Shown here piece after piece: positions 40,149 through 49,243 of a stretch of DNA of 64,000 bases; position 1 is the stretch's first letter; each line of letters opens with the position of its first letter. Both the position numbers and the translations under genes were made by a program. The notes beneath the pieces were generated by a model that was not told the DNA's origin, ran no database searches, and was given only the letters and a program-made list of their open reading frames with translations. This stretch comes from Bifidobacterium anseris. Lineage in GTDB: Bacteria > Actinomycetota > Actinomycetes > Actinomycetales > Bifidobacteriaceae. The stretch covers positions 806,001 through 870,000 of the forward strand of contig NZ_NMYC01000001.1 of the NCBI RefSeq assembly GCF_002860345.1, written 5' to 3'.

Positions 40149-41770
40149 GCGGCGTGCCCTCCAATCTGCCCGTTGCGTTCGACACCGGTCGCGCCGTCCT
40201 CGAGGTTGCGCCCGGTGATCACGGCGTTGCCGCCGAAGCGTCCCTTAATGCCAAGCAACGCGCGCTGCACGGCGAGTTCGCGCGCATCGCGGTCGCCCTC
40301 ACGGTCGCCGTCACAGCTGCCATCGCGACCGTCCGTCCCGCGCATGCCACCCCCACCGTCCACACTGCCATCATCCGCGCCATCCGTATTGTCGACGGCG
40401 GCGAACAGATCCGGCTGCTCATACCTTCCGCCATGCGGGGCGCCTGCCCCGACGCTGCGCCCATCCGATCCGCCGACACTCGACCCATCATCGACCCTCG
40501 TCGCGCTCACGGCGACGTGCCGCACGAGCAGGTCCGGGTCGACGGTCCGCTCGAAGATCTCGGCGAAGGCTTCACGCAGCCGTGCCGCGTTCGCCGTCGC
40601 CCGGCCCATCCGATGCGAACCGTGCGCGCTTTTCGGCACGCGTCTGCCGTAGCGGTCGGCGACGACGGGTCCCGCATACCCCTCGCCGCGTGCCCCGCCG
40701 AGGCTCGCGGCGTCGTAGCTGACGGTGAGCGTGACCAGATCGGTCATCTCGCCGTGCCTAAGCAGGTCGTAGGCGAGCTCGTTGGCCATCTCGAACACGA
40801 TCGTGCGCGCCCGCGCGTACGCGTACGGCTCGTGCAGCACCTGCCCGCAGCTCATCGTCGAGTCGTGCGGACGGTACGCCTTGATGTCGGCGATCGTGCA
40901 CGGCTCCCATCCCCACGCGTGGTCGATGAGCAGCTCCGCGTTGACGCCGAACAGCCGGTAGAGCAGCCCCTCGTTGTAGTAGTCGTTCGGCGAGCCGACC
41001 GAGCAGCGCGCGACGTCGCCCATCGTCAGCAGCCCGTGATGTTCGAGCGTGCGCGACATGCCCGGCCCGATGCGCCAGAAGTCGGTGAGCGGCCGGTGCG
41101 CCCACAGCGCGCGCCGGTATTCCATTTCGTCGAGCCGCGCGATGCGCACGCCGTCCTCGTCCTCCGGAATGTGCTTGGCGACGACGTCCATCGCAACCTT
41201 CGCCAGATACATGTTCGTGCCGATACCTGCCGTCGCTGTGATGCCGGTCTCGCGCATGATGTCCGCGACGATGCGCCGCGCGAGTTCATGCGCGTCGCAG
41301 CCGAAGTATCCCAGATACGACGTGGCGTCGATGAAGACCTCGTCGATCGAGTAGACGTGGATGTCCCGCGCGTCCGCATAGCGCAGATAGATGCCGTAGA
41401 TGCGCGCGCTCGCTTCGAGATAATGCGCCATGCGCGGCTTCGCGACGATGACCTCCGCCTTGAGCGACGGGTCCGCCGCGAGCGCGGCCGCGCTCGTCGA
41501 TGCACCTGCGAAGCGGCGTCCCGGCGCGCGCAGCCGCCGTTGCTCGTTGATGTCGCGCATGCGTTCCTCGACTTCGAACAGCCGCGGACGGCCGCCGATG
41601 CCGAGCAACGCCTTGAGCGATGGCGAGACGGCGAGGCAGATCGTTTTGGACGTGCGCGAGCGATCCGCGACGACCAGATTGGCGTCGAGCGGATCGAGCC
41701 CACGCTCCACGCATTCCTCGGATGCGTAGAACGACTTGAGATCTATGGCGAGATAGCTCCGTGCGTCCAT
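40145..41770 (-). CDS. Y-family DNA polymerase (UmuC/DinB type), SOS-controlled
   Basis: 541 residues. Catalytic acidic motifs: IDLKSFYASEECVERGLDP (motif I) and VYSIDEVFIDATSY (motif III); then GIGTNMYLAKVAMDVVAKH and the helix-hairpin FWRIGPGMSRTLEHHGLLT. The C-terminal little-finger region is followed by a low-complexity Gly/Asp/Ser linker containing QPDLF, a beta-clamp binding motif. Start: ATG 41770 (MDARSYLAID); ATG 41779 (MEGMDA) is also possible. A LexA box lies 4 bases upstream of the latter. Likely performs translesion synthesis after DNA damage. Confidence 0.92.
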   Translation of the reverse strand: MDARSYLAIDLKSFYASEECVERGLDPLDANLVVADRSRTSKTICLAVSPSLKALLGIGGRPRLFEVEERMRDINEQRRLRAPGRRFAGASTSAAALAADPSLKAEVIVAKPRMAHYLEASARIYGIYLRYADARDIHVYSIDEVFIDATSYLGYFGCDAHELARRIVADIMRETGITATAGIGTNMYLAKVAMDVVAKHIPEDEDGVRIARLDEMEYRRALWAHRPLTDFWRIGPGMSRTLEHHGLLTMGDVARCSVGSPNDYYNEGLLYRLFGVNAELLIDHAWGWEPCTIADIKAYRPHDSTMSCGQVLHEPYAYARARTIVFEMANELAYDLLRHGEMTDLVTLTVSYDAASLGGARGEGYAGPVVADRYGRRVPKSAHGSHRMGRATANAARLREAFAEIFERTVDPDLLVRHVAVSATRVDDGSSVGGSDGRSVGAGAPHGGRYEQPDLFAAVDNTDGADDGSVDGGGGMRGTDGRDGSCDGDREGDRDARELAVQRALLGIKGRFGGNAVITGRNLEDGATGVERNGQIGGHAA

Positions 41771-41782
41771 GCCCTCCATTAT

Positions 41783-41796
41783 CGAACAAACGTTCG
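41783..41796 (-). promoter_or_regulatory. LexA (SOS) box
   Basis: CGAACGTTTGTTCG on the minus strand, a perfect match to the Gram-positive LexA operator CGAAC-4-GTTCG, 4 bases before an ATG of the polymerase gene. It would repress the polymerase and YolD-like genes until DNA damage. Confidence 0.88.
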
Positions 41797-41867
41797 AACC
41801 TGTCGAATCCCGCGTGCCGCGAGCGCCGTCGCGCCTGCCGCACGCGCCCCGCCTTACGCGTGTCCCG

Positions 41868-42620
41868 TCACGCAAACTCCGCCGCGCAGATCGCCGCGAC
41901 CTCGCGCACGCACGCCTCGGCCATCAGCCTTCCCGCCTGCGCCGTCGCGCCGCGCGGATCGGCGAGGCCGCCGTAGGCGGGCACGTCGCCTTCGCGCACC
42001 GGGTAGCGCACGTACGGCTTGGGCGTCACCGGCTCCTCGTAGACGATACGGTCCATGTGCACGAGTTCGGGCGCGTAGTGCAGCATGAGCGCGGTCTCGG
42101 TGACGGCCGCATGTTCGAGCGCCCATCCGGGGAACTCGAGGTCGCCGGCGAACACTTCGTCGATGACGTCCGCGGTGAGCGGATCCCACCAGTTCGTCTC
42201 GATGATCGTCGCGACGCCGCCGGTCTCGCGCGTCACGAGGTCGATGGCTTCGACGATGAACGCCTCGTTTTCGAAGTGCGCGTTCATGACGACGATCTTC
42301 GTGAAGCCGTCGTCGATGAGTTCGCGCAGCACGTCGTGCATCTGCGCGATGACGGTGGCGCCGTTCATGTCGATCGTGCCGGGGAAGAGCGGTCCGCCTC
42401 CGGAGAGCGGCTTCGATTTGTATCCGTAGTTGAGCGTCGGCATGACGGTGCCGTCCACGGCCTGTGCGAGGTCCTCGGCGATGCATGCGGCGAGCGTCGC
42501 GTCCGTCTGCATCGGCAGGTGCTGGCTGTGCTGTTCGGTCGACCCGATCGGCACAATCACCGGCTTGTCCTTGCGCGCCGCGAATTGAGGCCATGTCATT
42601 TCGTCCATGCGGTAGGTCAT
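41868..42620 (-). CDS. crnA: Creatininase (creatinine amidohydrolase)
   Basis: Interconverts creatinine and creatine. 250 residues. Metal ligands known from Pseudomonas creatininase (Glu34, His36, Asp45, His120, Glu122) fall at Glu29, His31, Asp40, His115 and Glu117, all with a constant offset of five: GSTEQHSQHLPMQTD and MNAHFEN. The later GWALEHAAVTETALML matches the enzyme's GW..EH..ETSLML block. AAGGAG precedes the ATG. Same strand as the MHS transporter 100 bp upstream, with a CodA-type deaminase and PucR regulator close by. Confidence 0.87.
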   Translation of the reverse strand: MTYRMDEMTWPQFAARKDKPVIVPIGSTEQHSQHLPMQTDATLAACIAEDLAQAVDGTVMPTLNYGYKSKPLSGGGPLFPGTIDMNGATVIAQMHDVLRELIDDGFTKIVVMNAHFENEAFIVEAIDLVTRETGGVATIIETNWWDPLTADVIDEVFAGDLEFPGWALEHAAVTETALMLHYAPELVHMDRIVYEEPVTPKPYVRYPVREGDVPAYGGLADPRGATAQAGRLMAEACVREVAAICAAEFA

Positions 42621-42641
42621 CGTCTTCTCCTTATGTGCTCC

Positions 42642-42717
42642 GTTGATTGATGTTCCGCTGATTGATTACTGCTGCGTTGATTGATTGCCGCCGCGTTGAT
42701 TCGACTGATCGATGCTG
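42642..42717. repeat. (GATT)-rich spacer between the MHS and creatininase genes
   Basis: GTTGATTGATG, CTGATTGATT, GTTGATTGATT and GTTGATTCGAC recur at about 15-22-bp intervals. Similar GATTGATTGAAT runs occur at 4702-4714 and 32504-32515, also between co-directional minus-strand genes (AATCAATC on the coding strand). Confidence 0.6.
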
Positions 42718-42720
42718 ATT

Positions 42721-44094
42721 TCAGATCGCGCCCAGATCCTTCTCGGTGTTCTCATGCGACAGGCACATCGCCACGAGCGCGACGGCGGCGGTCGCCACCA
42801 TGTACCAGGCCGGCGCGATCGGCGAGCCGGTGGCCCAGATGAGCCATGTCGCGATGAACGGCGCCGTGCCGCCGAAGATGGCATTCGCGAGGTTGAAGCT
42901 GAACGCGAATCCGGTGAAGCGCACGCTCGTAGGGAAGGTCTCGGTCAGGTAGCTCGACAGCGTGCCGTCGTTGGCGGTGAGCGTCGCGCACAGCGCGAGC
43001 TCGACGAGCAGCACCGGCCAGAACGCGCCGGTCTCGAGGATCATGAAGGCCGGGACGGTCAGCACGATGAAGGCCACGCAGGCGCCGATGAGCACCTTCT
43101 TGCGTCCAAATCGATCGGAGATGTGCCCCATCGCAAAGACGAGCCCGATGTACAGCACGAGGCAGATCGTCGTGACGAGCGAGGATTCGGAGACGGCCAT
43201 GCCCACTGTCTCGGTCAGATAGGTCGGCAGATAGGTCAGCACCGTGTAGAAGCCCACCGCGTTGAGCATGCACGCGCCGAAGCTCAGCAGCACCTGCTTG
43301 AAGTGGTGGCGGAACAGCGTGCGCAGCGGCGAGACGGGACGCCCGGCATCGTATGCACCCTCCTGCTTGCGCTCGAGTTCAGCGTTCATCTGCTCGTAGA
43401 TCGGCGAATCGGCGACGTTGTTGCGGATGTAGTGCACGATCAGGCCGAGCGGGCCGGCCATCAGGAACGGCACACGCCAACCCCAGCCGCCCATCGCGGC
43501 CGCGCTCAGATGCGAGGTCATCACCATCGCGAGCGTCGAACCGGCGAGCAGGCCGATGGCGGTCGACGCCGGGATCAACGAGCAGTAGATGCCGCGGCGC
43601 TTCACCGGCGCGTATTCGCCGAGGAACGTGGCCGCGCCGGCGTATTCTCCGGACGCCGAGAAGCCTTGCACCATGCGCAGCGCCAGCAGCAGCAGCGGCG
43701 CGACCAGGCCGATCACCGCATAGGACGGCAGGCAGCCGATGAGGAAGGACGCGCCCGACATGAGCAGGATGGACAGGCTCAGCGCACGCTTGCGGCCGAA
43801 CCGGTCGCCAAAATGACCCCAGAACAGCGCGCCGACCGGCCGAAGCACGAACGACAGCGCGAACACGCCGAAGGTCTGCATCAATGCGACGGTGCGGTCG
43901 GCCGACGGGAAGAACACGCCGGCGATCACCGTGGCGAAGTATGAATACGAGGCGTAGTCGAACCATTCGATGAAGTTGCCGAGGAACGACGAGAGCGCGA
44001 CCTTGCGTACCATGCCCTGCCGTTCATCCACCGAGGAACGTGCGACGCCCTCCAGTTCGCGCACCTCCATGCCCATATCCGTTATGGCGCTCAT
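42721..44094 (-). CDS. MHS-family MFS transporter (ProP/KgtP-like)
   Basis: 457 residues with 12 predicted helices and the metabolite:H+ symporter pattern NFIEWFDYASYSYFATVI near the N-terminus, the loop signature GHFGDRFGRKRALSLSI after helix 2, and a second GHISDRFGRKKVL after helix 8. AAAGGTGGG precedes the ATG. Beside creatininase and a CodA-type deaminase it likely imports their substrate, perhaps creatinine or a pyrimidine (inference). Confidence 0.87.
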   Translation of the reverse strand: MSAITDMGMEVRELEGVARSSVDERQGMVRKVALSSFLGNFIEWFDYASYSYFATVIAGVFFPSADRTVALMQTFGVFALSFVLRPVGALFWGHFGDRFGRKRALSLSILLMSGASFLIGCLPSYAVIGLVAPLLLLALRMVQGFSASGEYAGAATFLGEYAPVKRRGIYCSLIPASTAIGLLAGSTLAMVMTSHLSAAAMGGWGWRVPFLMAGPLGLIVHYIRNNVADSPIYEQMNAELERKQEGAYDAGRPVSPLRTLFRHHFKQVLLSFGACMLNAVGFYTVLTYLPTYLTETVGMAVSESSLVTTICLVLYIGLVFAMGHISDRFGRKKVLIGACVAFIVLTVPAFMILETGAFWPVLLVELALCATLTANDGTLSSYLTETFPTSVRFTGFAFSFNLANAIFGGTAPFIATWLIWATGSPIAPAWYMVATAAVALVAMCLSHENTEKDLGAI

Positions 44095-44241
44095 GGCATC
44101 CCACCTTTCCGACCGTTGGTCGTGTTTGATCGCTTGTCATTGTCACGGCCGATGCACCGTGCTATCCGCGACTATCCCGCGCCGCGTTTGCCTCGTCATG
44201 AACGTGCCGTTAATGCGTCCATCGGCGCGCAGGACGTTTCG

Positions 44242-45843
44242 TCAACAACGATCCGCGCCGACCCAAGCTGATTGCGTCCCCGCCGACGTCTGGCCGTCAC
44301 GCGTCGAGAGCGCGAGCTGCGCGGCGAACAGCAGCAACGACCATGCGACGCCGTCGTCCGGCGTGATGCCGGAACGACGTTGCACTTTGTCCAGTCTGTT
44401 GTAGAGCGTCTGGCGACGGATGCCCAGCGACGCGCATGCCCGCGTCCTGTTGTCCCCAGCCGCGAAGCAGGCAGCGAGCGTCGTGAGCGCGACGTCGTCG
44501 TCCTTCAGCGATTCGCCGAGCATGACGCCGAGCAGCATCGCGAGCGCGGTCCCCGTCTGTGCGACGTGCGCGAAGCGTGCGAGCAGCCCGTCGTACACGG
44601 TGCGCATCGTCCCCCACGGCGGCGCGGCGTCATGTATCGTCGCACGCATGACGCCGATGACGTCGGCGAGCATGCCGGCCTCCAAGCTCGCGCGGCCGCC
44701 GATCGCCCAGACGTCGCCGCCGTCGGCCACGACGTCGGCGAGTATTCGCGCGCACGTCACCGCGAGCGCCGCCGGATCGCCCACGCACGCCGCCGCGTCC
44801 GTCCTCACAATGTCCGTATCACCACTCGTCTTCGCCGCGCACGGCACGCCGACGACGCCGAACAGCACGCCGCCTTCGAGCAGGCACAGCGTGCGCGCAC
44901 CATCGATCGCCGCGAATCCGGACAGCAGCCGTTCCATGCCGGCCGCGGATGCGACAAGCGAACGCATCCCCATCGCAAACGGGTAGTACGCCATCTCCCC
45001 GCCTGCGCCGAGCGCGCCGAGCATCTGGGCGACGTCGGCCGCCTGACGCGCGTCCGCATGCACGCCGTCGGCGGGGCCCGAGAGGATGCGCGCGGTCATC
45101 GACACGGAGACGTCCCACGGCATGAGCGCCGCCATGACCTGCGAGACGACCTGCGCGATCTGCGTGCGCGTGCGTTCATCGAACAGGCGCACGCGCTGCG
45201 AGATCTCGAGCGTGGCGATCGGCACTCCTTGACGTTCGACGGCGATGAGCACGGTCGGCTCGTCGCCGGAGTGGATGCGCGGGCCGGCGAAGGCGACCGG
45301 CAGTCCGTCAGCGTCGAAAATCGCGACCGATTCCCCACAGATGCGCGCAAGGCACGCGCCGACCTGCCCCACGTCGTGCGCCTGCGCGAGTTCGCGCCGC
45401 AGCACGGTGGACAATGCGTCCACCTCCATCTGCACGAGGAACTGATCCTTGACGATGAGCGTGTTCACGCTCTGGCAGGCGTCCACAAAGGGAATACGCG
45501 CACGCAGTCCGATGACGGGAAGCGCGCGTCGACGTGCGCGTTCGAGCAGCGCCGGCGGCACTTCGCGCAACCCTTCGACGAGTTCGACGACGATGCCGGC
45601 GGCGCCGATGTCCGCGAGCGAATCGACGTACCGCGCGAGTTCGGCGTCGTCGAGATGCGCGAACAGCGCACTGCCCTCAACAATGACGAGCTCACCTCCG
45701 CACAGGAAGCGCGCGACGTCGTAGCGCTCGTTCGTGTACGCCCATCGGACGGCGTTGCCGAGCGAGGCGTCGGCTGCCTCAACAACCGGGTCCGCCTGCG
45801 CGAGCACGGATCTTTCGAGCGCTTCCCTCACCGTCACCGTCAT
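44242..45843 (-). CDS. PucR-family transcriptional regulator
   Basis: 533 residues. The N-terminal PucR domain (NAVRWAYTNERYDVARFLCG, then a 'VEGSALF' and LPVIGLRARIPFVDACQSVN) is followed by a GAF/GGDEF-like middle part and a C-terminal helix-turn-helix, FAAGDNRTRACASLGIRRQT...LYNRLDKVQRRSG. Such regulators commonly control purine or other nitrogen-source genes. Start at 45843; a frame 10 codons longer exists but has no ribosome site. Divergent from the CodA-type deaminase gene, separated by 167 bp, and 147 bp before the MHS gene. Confidence 0.88.
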   Translation of the reverse strand: MTVTVREALERSVLAQADPVVEAADASLGNAVRWAYTNERYDVARFLCGGELVIVEGSALFAHLDDAELARYVDSLADIGAAGIVVELVEGLREVPPALLERARRRALPVIGLRARIPFVDACQSVNTLIVKDQFLVQMEVDALSTVLRRELAQAHDVGQVGACLARICGESVAIFDADGLPVAFAGPRIHSGDEPTVLIAVERQGVPIATLEISQRVRLFDERTRTQIAQVVSQVMAALMPWDVSVSMTARILSGPADGVHADARQAADVAQMLGALGAGGEMAYYPFAMGMRSLVASAAGMERLLSGFAAIDGARTLCLLEGGVLFGVVGVPCAAKTSGDTDIVRTDAAACVGDPAALAVTCARILADVVADGGDVWAIGGRASLEAGMLADVIGVMRATIHDAAPPWGTMRTVYDGLLARFAHVAQTGTALAMLLGVMLGESLKDDDVALTTLAACFAAGDNRTRACASLGIRRQTLYNRLDKVQRRSGITPDDGVAWSLLLFAAQLALSTRDGQTSAGTQSAWVGADRC

Positions 45844-45904
45844 ACAAACCGTCCATTCCCGGCCTCCGCGCATTCACACGGACGCCATCCGCCTGCAAAT
45901 GATG

Positions 45905-46000
45905 ACGGCGACAATAGCGGCCAAGGATTACGCAAGGCCGCGGCCGCCGTTACCTGCACGTCACGGGGCCGCAATGACATGACATGACACGTCACGACAC
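45905..46000. promoter_or_regulatory. Divergent regulatory region, PucR gene and deaminase
   Basis: Contains an inverted repeat GCGGCC-13-GGCCGC (45916-45921, 45935-45940) and, nearer the deaminase, repeated CATGA followed by TGACACGTCA. These are possible PucR sites, without direct evidence. Confidence 0.3.
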
Positions 46001-46010
46001 GAAAGGGCAT

Positions 46011-47363
46011 ATGATGACCGCCACACTCTTCACGAACGCCGCACTGCGCGGCCACGACCGTCTGCAGGACCTGCTCGTCGAGGACGGCCGCTTCCGGCTT
46101 ATCGGACCCGATCTGGCGCCGCAGCTCGCCGCGCAGGGCCGCGACCTCGCGCGCATGGACGTCGTCGACCTCGGCGGACGGCTCGTCAGCGAGCCGTTCT
46201 GCGACACGCATCTGCATCTCGACTATGTGTTCACGTCGCGCAAGCCGGGCGCCGCGAACACGTCGGGCACGCTGTTCGAGGGCATCCAGCGCTGGGGCGA
46301 GACGAAGGCGGATCTGACGGTCGACGAGGTGAAGGCGCGCGCACGCCGTGCGGTGGCGATGGAGATGCGCCACGGCGTGCAGTACATCCGCACACACGCC
46401 GACGTCACCGATCCACAGCTCACGTCGCTGCGCGCGCTGCTCGAACTGCGCGAGGAGCTCGCCGACCTCGTGACGATCCAGATCGTCGCGTTCCCGCAGG
46501 AGGGCATGTATTCGTATCCCGGTGGCGCCGAACTCGTCGAGGAGGGACTGCGCATGGGCGCCGACTGCGTGGGCGCGATCCCCCACTACGAAGCGTGCCG
46601 CGAGTTCGGCGAACGCTCCATCCACACGACCGTCGAGCTCGCCGCCCGCTACGGCAGGCTCATCGACGTGCACTGCGACGAGACCGACGACCCGAACTCG
46701 CGTTTCGCCGAGCTGCTCGCCGCGCTCGCGCACGCCGAGGGCATCGGCGCGATGACGACGGCGAGCCACACCTGCTCGCTCGGCTCGGCCGACGACAGCT
46801 ATTTCTTCCATCTGACCAAACTGCTCAAACAGGCGCGCATGAACTTCGCGTGCGCACCCACCGAGAACCTCTATCTGCAGGGCCGTCAGGACACCTTCCC
46901 CAAGCGCCGCGGCATCACCCGCGTCAAGGAGCTCACCGACGCGGGCATCAACGTCTCGCTCGGCCAGGATTCGATGCAGGATCCGTGGTATCCGCTCGGC
47001 AACGGCAACATGATGATCATCCTCGATTACGTGCTGCATCTGGCGCAGATGATGACGCCCGCCGAGATCGACCGCGCGCTCGACCTGCTCACCGTCAACG
47101 GCGCGACGACGCTGGGGCTGCGTGAGGGTTACGGCATCGACGAGGGCAAGCCGGCGAACTTCGTCGTCCTCGACGCGCCCGACGCGTTCGGCGCCGTGTA
47201 TGAACGCGCGGACGTCGTGATGTCGGTGCGCGCCGGCCGCACGCTGTTCACGGCGCCCGATGCGCTGCGCACCGACGTGCCGCTGCTCGCCGACCATCTG
47301 CGCCCGGCGCCCCCGATCGCCGCCCGCCCCTTCGCCGCCGCCGGGCAGTTCACGCGCGCGTGA
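46011..47363 (+). CDS. Cytosine/creatinine deaminase-type amidohydrolase
   Basis: 450 residues, aligned end to end with E. coli cytosine deaminase CodA: FCDTHLHLD (metal His pair), SGTLFEGIQRWGETKADLT, IQIVAFPQEGMYSYPGG, DVHCDETDDPNSRF, ASHTCS and the metal-Asp block GQDSMQDPWYPLG. In CodA this last block is HDDVFDPWYPLG; Asp313 is kept but substrate-contacting Asp314 is Ser. Close family members include creatinine deaminases. GAAAGGGC precedes the ATG. Beside creatininase, PucR and MHS genes; cytosine, isocytosine or creatinine are all possible substrates. Confidence 0.85.
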   Translation: MMTATLFTNAALRGHDRLQDLLVEDGRFRLIGPDLAPQLAAQGRDLARMDVVDLGGRLVSEPFCDTHLHLDYVFTSRKPGAANTSGTLFEGIQRWGETKADLTVDEVKARARRAVAMEMRHGVQYIRTHADVTDPQLTSLRALLELREELADLVTIQIVAFPQEGMYSYPGGAELVEEGLRMGADCVGAIPHYEACREFGERSIHTTVELAARYGRLIDVHCDETDDPNSRFAELLAALAHAEGIGAMTTASHTCSLGSADDSYFFHLTKLLKQARMNFACAPTENLYLQGRQDTFPKRRGITRVKELTDAGINVSLGQDSMQDPWYPLGNGNMMIILDYVLHLAQMMTPAEIDRALDLLTVNGATTLGLREGYGIDEGKPANFVVLDAPDAFGAVYERADVVMSVRAGRTLFTAPDALRTDVPLLADHLRPAPPIAARPFAAAGQFTRA

Positions 47364-47394
47364 CGTCATCCATGCACGGCTCTGACGTCGTCCG

Positions 47395-47438
47395 TGCATA
47401 GCCCCGGTCACCCGTTTCGAGGTGCCCGGGGCTGTGCA
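47395..47438 (+). terminator. Terminator of the deaminase gene
   Basis: Thirteen-bp stem with one wobble (47395-47407 with 47426-47438), 32 bp past the stop, followed by TATTGAG. Confidence 0.75.
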
Positions 47439-47497
47439 TATTGAGGTGCGCTGTCCGGCATGTGAATGCGGTCGCGACGTAGAATCGGCGAAATCAT

Positions 47498-47547
47498 GCG
47501 GTTTTCGTGAAACCGCGGTTTTCCGATGTAGCCGACACTTGCTAGGG
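47498..47547 (+). promoter_or_regulatory. purF leader: hairpin and putative -10
   Basis: A 7-bp hairpin (47498-47504 with 47510-47516) is followed by TTGCTAGGGT (47538-47547), the same core as upstream of purC. The purF ribosome site AAGGAG is at 47584-47589. Confidence 0.4.
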
Positions 47548-47596
47548 TTTATCCCGTAGCGAATCCCTTGTCTCCAGTTGTGGAAGGAGTTTTGGC

Positions 47597-49153
47597 TTGT
47601 CGGCTGAACTCGAAGAGATCCATGAGGAATGTGGCATTTTCGGCGTATGGGGACATCCCGATGCCGCGCGTCTCACTTACTTCGGATTACACGCATTGCA
47701 GCATCGTGGACAGGAGGGGGCGGGCATCGTCTCCAACGACCACGGCCATCTCATCGGACACCGCGGGCTCGGCCTGCTCACCCAGGTGTTCCAGGACGAG
47801 AAGGACATCCAGCGGCTGCAGGGCGACGCCGCGATCGGCCATGTCCGGTACGCGACCGCCGGCTCCGGCGGCATCGACAACATCCAGCCCTTCGTCTTCC
47901 GTTTCCATGACGGGGACATGGCGCTGTGCCACAACGGCAACCTGACGAACTGTTTCTCGCTGCGCCGTGCGCTCGAGGACGAGGGGGCGATCTTCCATTC
48001 GAACTCGGACACCGAAGTGCTCATGCATCTGGTCCGCCGTTCGGTGCGTGCGAAGATCACCGACAAGCTGCAGGAGGCGCTCAACACGATTCACGGCGGC
48101 TTCGCGTATCTGATCATGACCGAACATGAGATGATCGGCGCGCTCGACCCCAACGGATTCCGCCCCCTGTCCCTGGGCCGCATGTCCAACGGCGCCTACG
48201 TGCTCGCGTCCGAGACCTGCGCGCTCGACGTCGTCGGTGCCGAACGCATCCGCGACATCCAGCCGGGCGAGATGATCGTCATCGACGACTCCGGCTACCG
48301 CATCCACACGTACACGAGCCGCACGCAGCTGTCCATCTGCTCGATGGAGTACATCTACTTCGCGCGTCCCGACTCGGACATCTACGGCGTCAACGTGCAT
48401 TCCGCACGCAAGCGCATGGGCGCGCGCCTCGCCCAGGAGTCGCCGGTCGACGCGGACATGGTCATCGGCGTGCCGAACTCGTCGCTATCGGCGGCCTCCG
48501 GCTACTCCGAGGAGGCGGGACTGCCCAACGAGATGGGCCTGATCAAGAACCAGTACGTCGCGCGCACCTTCATCCAGCCGACGCAAGCGCTGCGCGAACA
48601 GGGCGTGCGCATGAAGCTCTCCGCCGTCAAATCGGTCGTCAAAGGCAAGCGCATCGTCGTCATCGACGATTCGATTGTGCGCGGCACGACGTCGAAGCGC
48701 ATCGTGCAGCTGCTCAAGGAGGCCGGCGCCGCCGAGGTGCATATGCGCATCAGCTCGCCGCCGCTCAAATACCCGTGCTTCTACGGCATCGACATCTCGA
48801 CGACGCAGGAGCTCATCGCCGCGAAGAAATCGGTCGACGAGATCCGCGAGTTCATCGGCGCGGACTCGCTCGCGTTCCTCTCCCTCGATGGCCTGATCGA
48901 ATCGATCGGACTGAACGCGGACGCGCCGTACGGCGGCCTGTGCGTCGCCTACTTCAACGGCGACTACCCGACCGCGCTCGACGACTACGAGGCCGACTTC
49001 CTCGCCTCGCTCACCCCCGAGGATCGCGTCACGCTGCCCGGATACAACGGCAAGAAGACGATGTACGAGGGCACCGAATACACGATGCACCAGAAGCCCT
49101 TCGGCGAGCACGCCTCCGACGAGCCGACCGAATACATGGTCCCGAACATCTAG
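47597..49153 (+). CDS. purF: Amidophosphoribosyltransferase
   Basis: First committed step of purine synthesis: PRPP and glutamine to phosphoribosylamine. 518 residues. The N-terminal nucleophile glutaminase begins at Cys12 after an 11-residue propeptide ([10 protein letters not shown]), and [14 protein letters not shown] follows. The PRPP motif is [14 protein letters not shown]. The start codon is TTG (47597), with AAGGAG 7 bases upstream. Followed by purM. Confidence 0.98.
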   Translation: MSAELEEIHEECGIFGVWGHPDAARLTYFGLHALQHRGQEGAGIVSNDHGHLIGHRGLGLLTQVFQDEKDIQRLQGDAAIGHVRYATAGSGGIDNIQPFVFRFHDGDMALCHNGNLTNCFSLRRALEDEGAIFHSNSDTEVLMHLVRRSVRAKITDKLQEALNTIHGGFAYLIMTEHEMIGALDPNGFRPLSLGRMSNGAYVLASETCALDVVGAERIRDIQPGEMIVIDDSGYRIHTYTSRTQLSICSMEYIYFARPDSDIYGVNVHSARKRMGARLAQESPVDADMVIGVPNSSLSAASGYSEEAGLPNEMGLIKNQYVARTFIQPTQALREQGVRMKLSAVKSVVKGKRIVVIDDSIVRGTTSKRIVQLLKEAGAAEVHMRISSPPLKYPCFYGIDISTTQELIAAKKSVDEIREFIGADSLAFLSLDGLIESIGLNADAPYGGLCVAYFNGDYPTALDDYEADFLASLTPEDRVTLPGYNGKKTMYEGTEYTMHQKPFGEHASDEPTEYMVPNI

Positions 49154-49243
49154 GCCGCCCCTTGCGTCCGCGGACCATCCCATCAACCATCCGAACACCA
49201 ATGGAACAACTCGCCGATCTACGCGGCGGACAGGAAGGTCACC

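Noticed and set aside
40154-42088. 644-codon antisense frame over the Y-family polymerase
   Set aside because: Shadow; polymerase motifs and LexA box are on the minus strand.
45840-47411. 523-codon antisense frame over the deaminase
   Set aside because: Shadow of the CodA-type gene.
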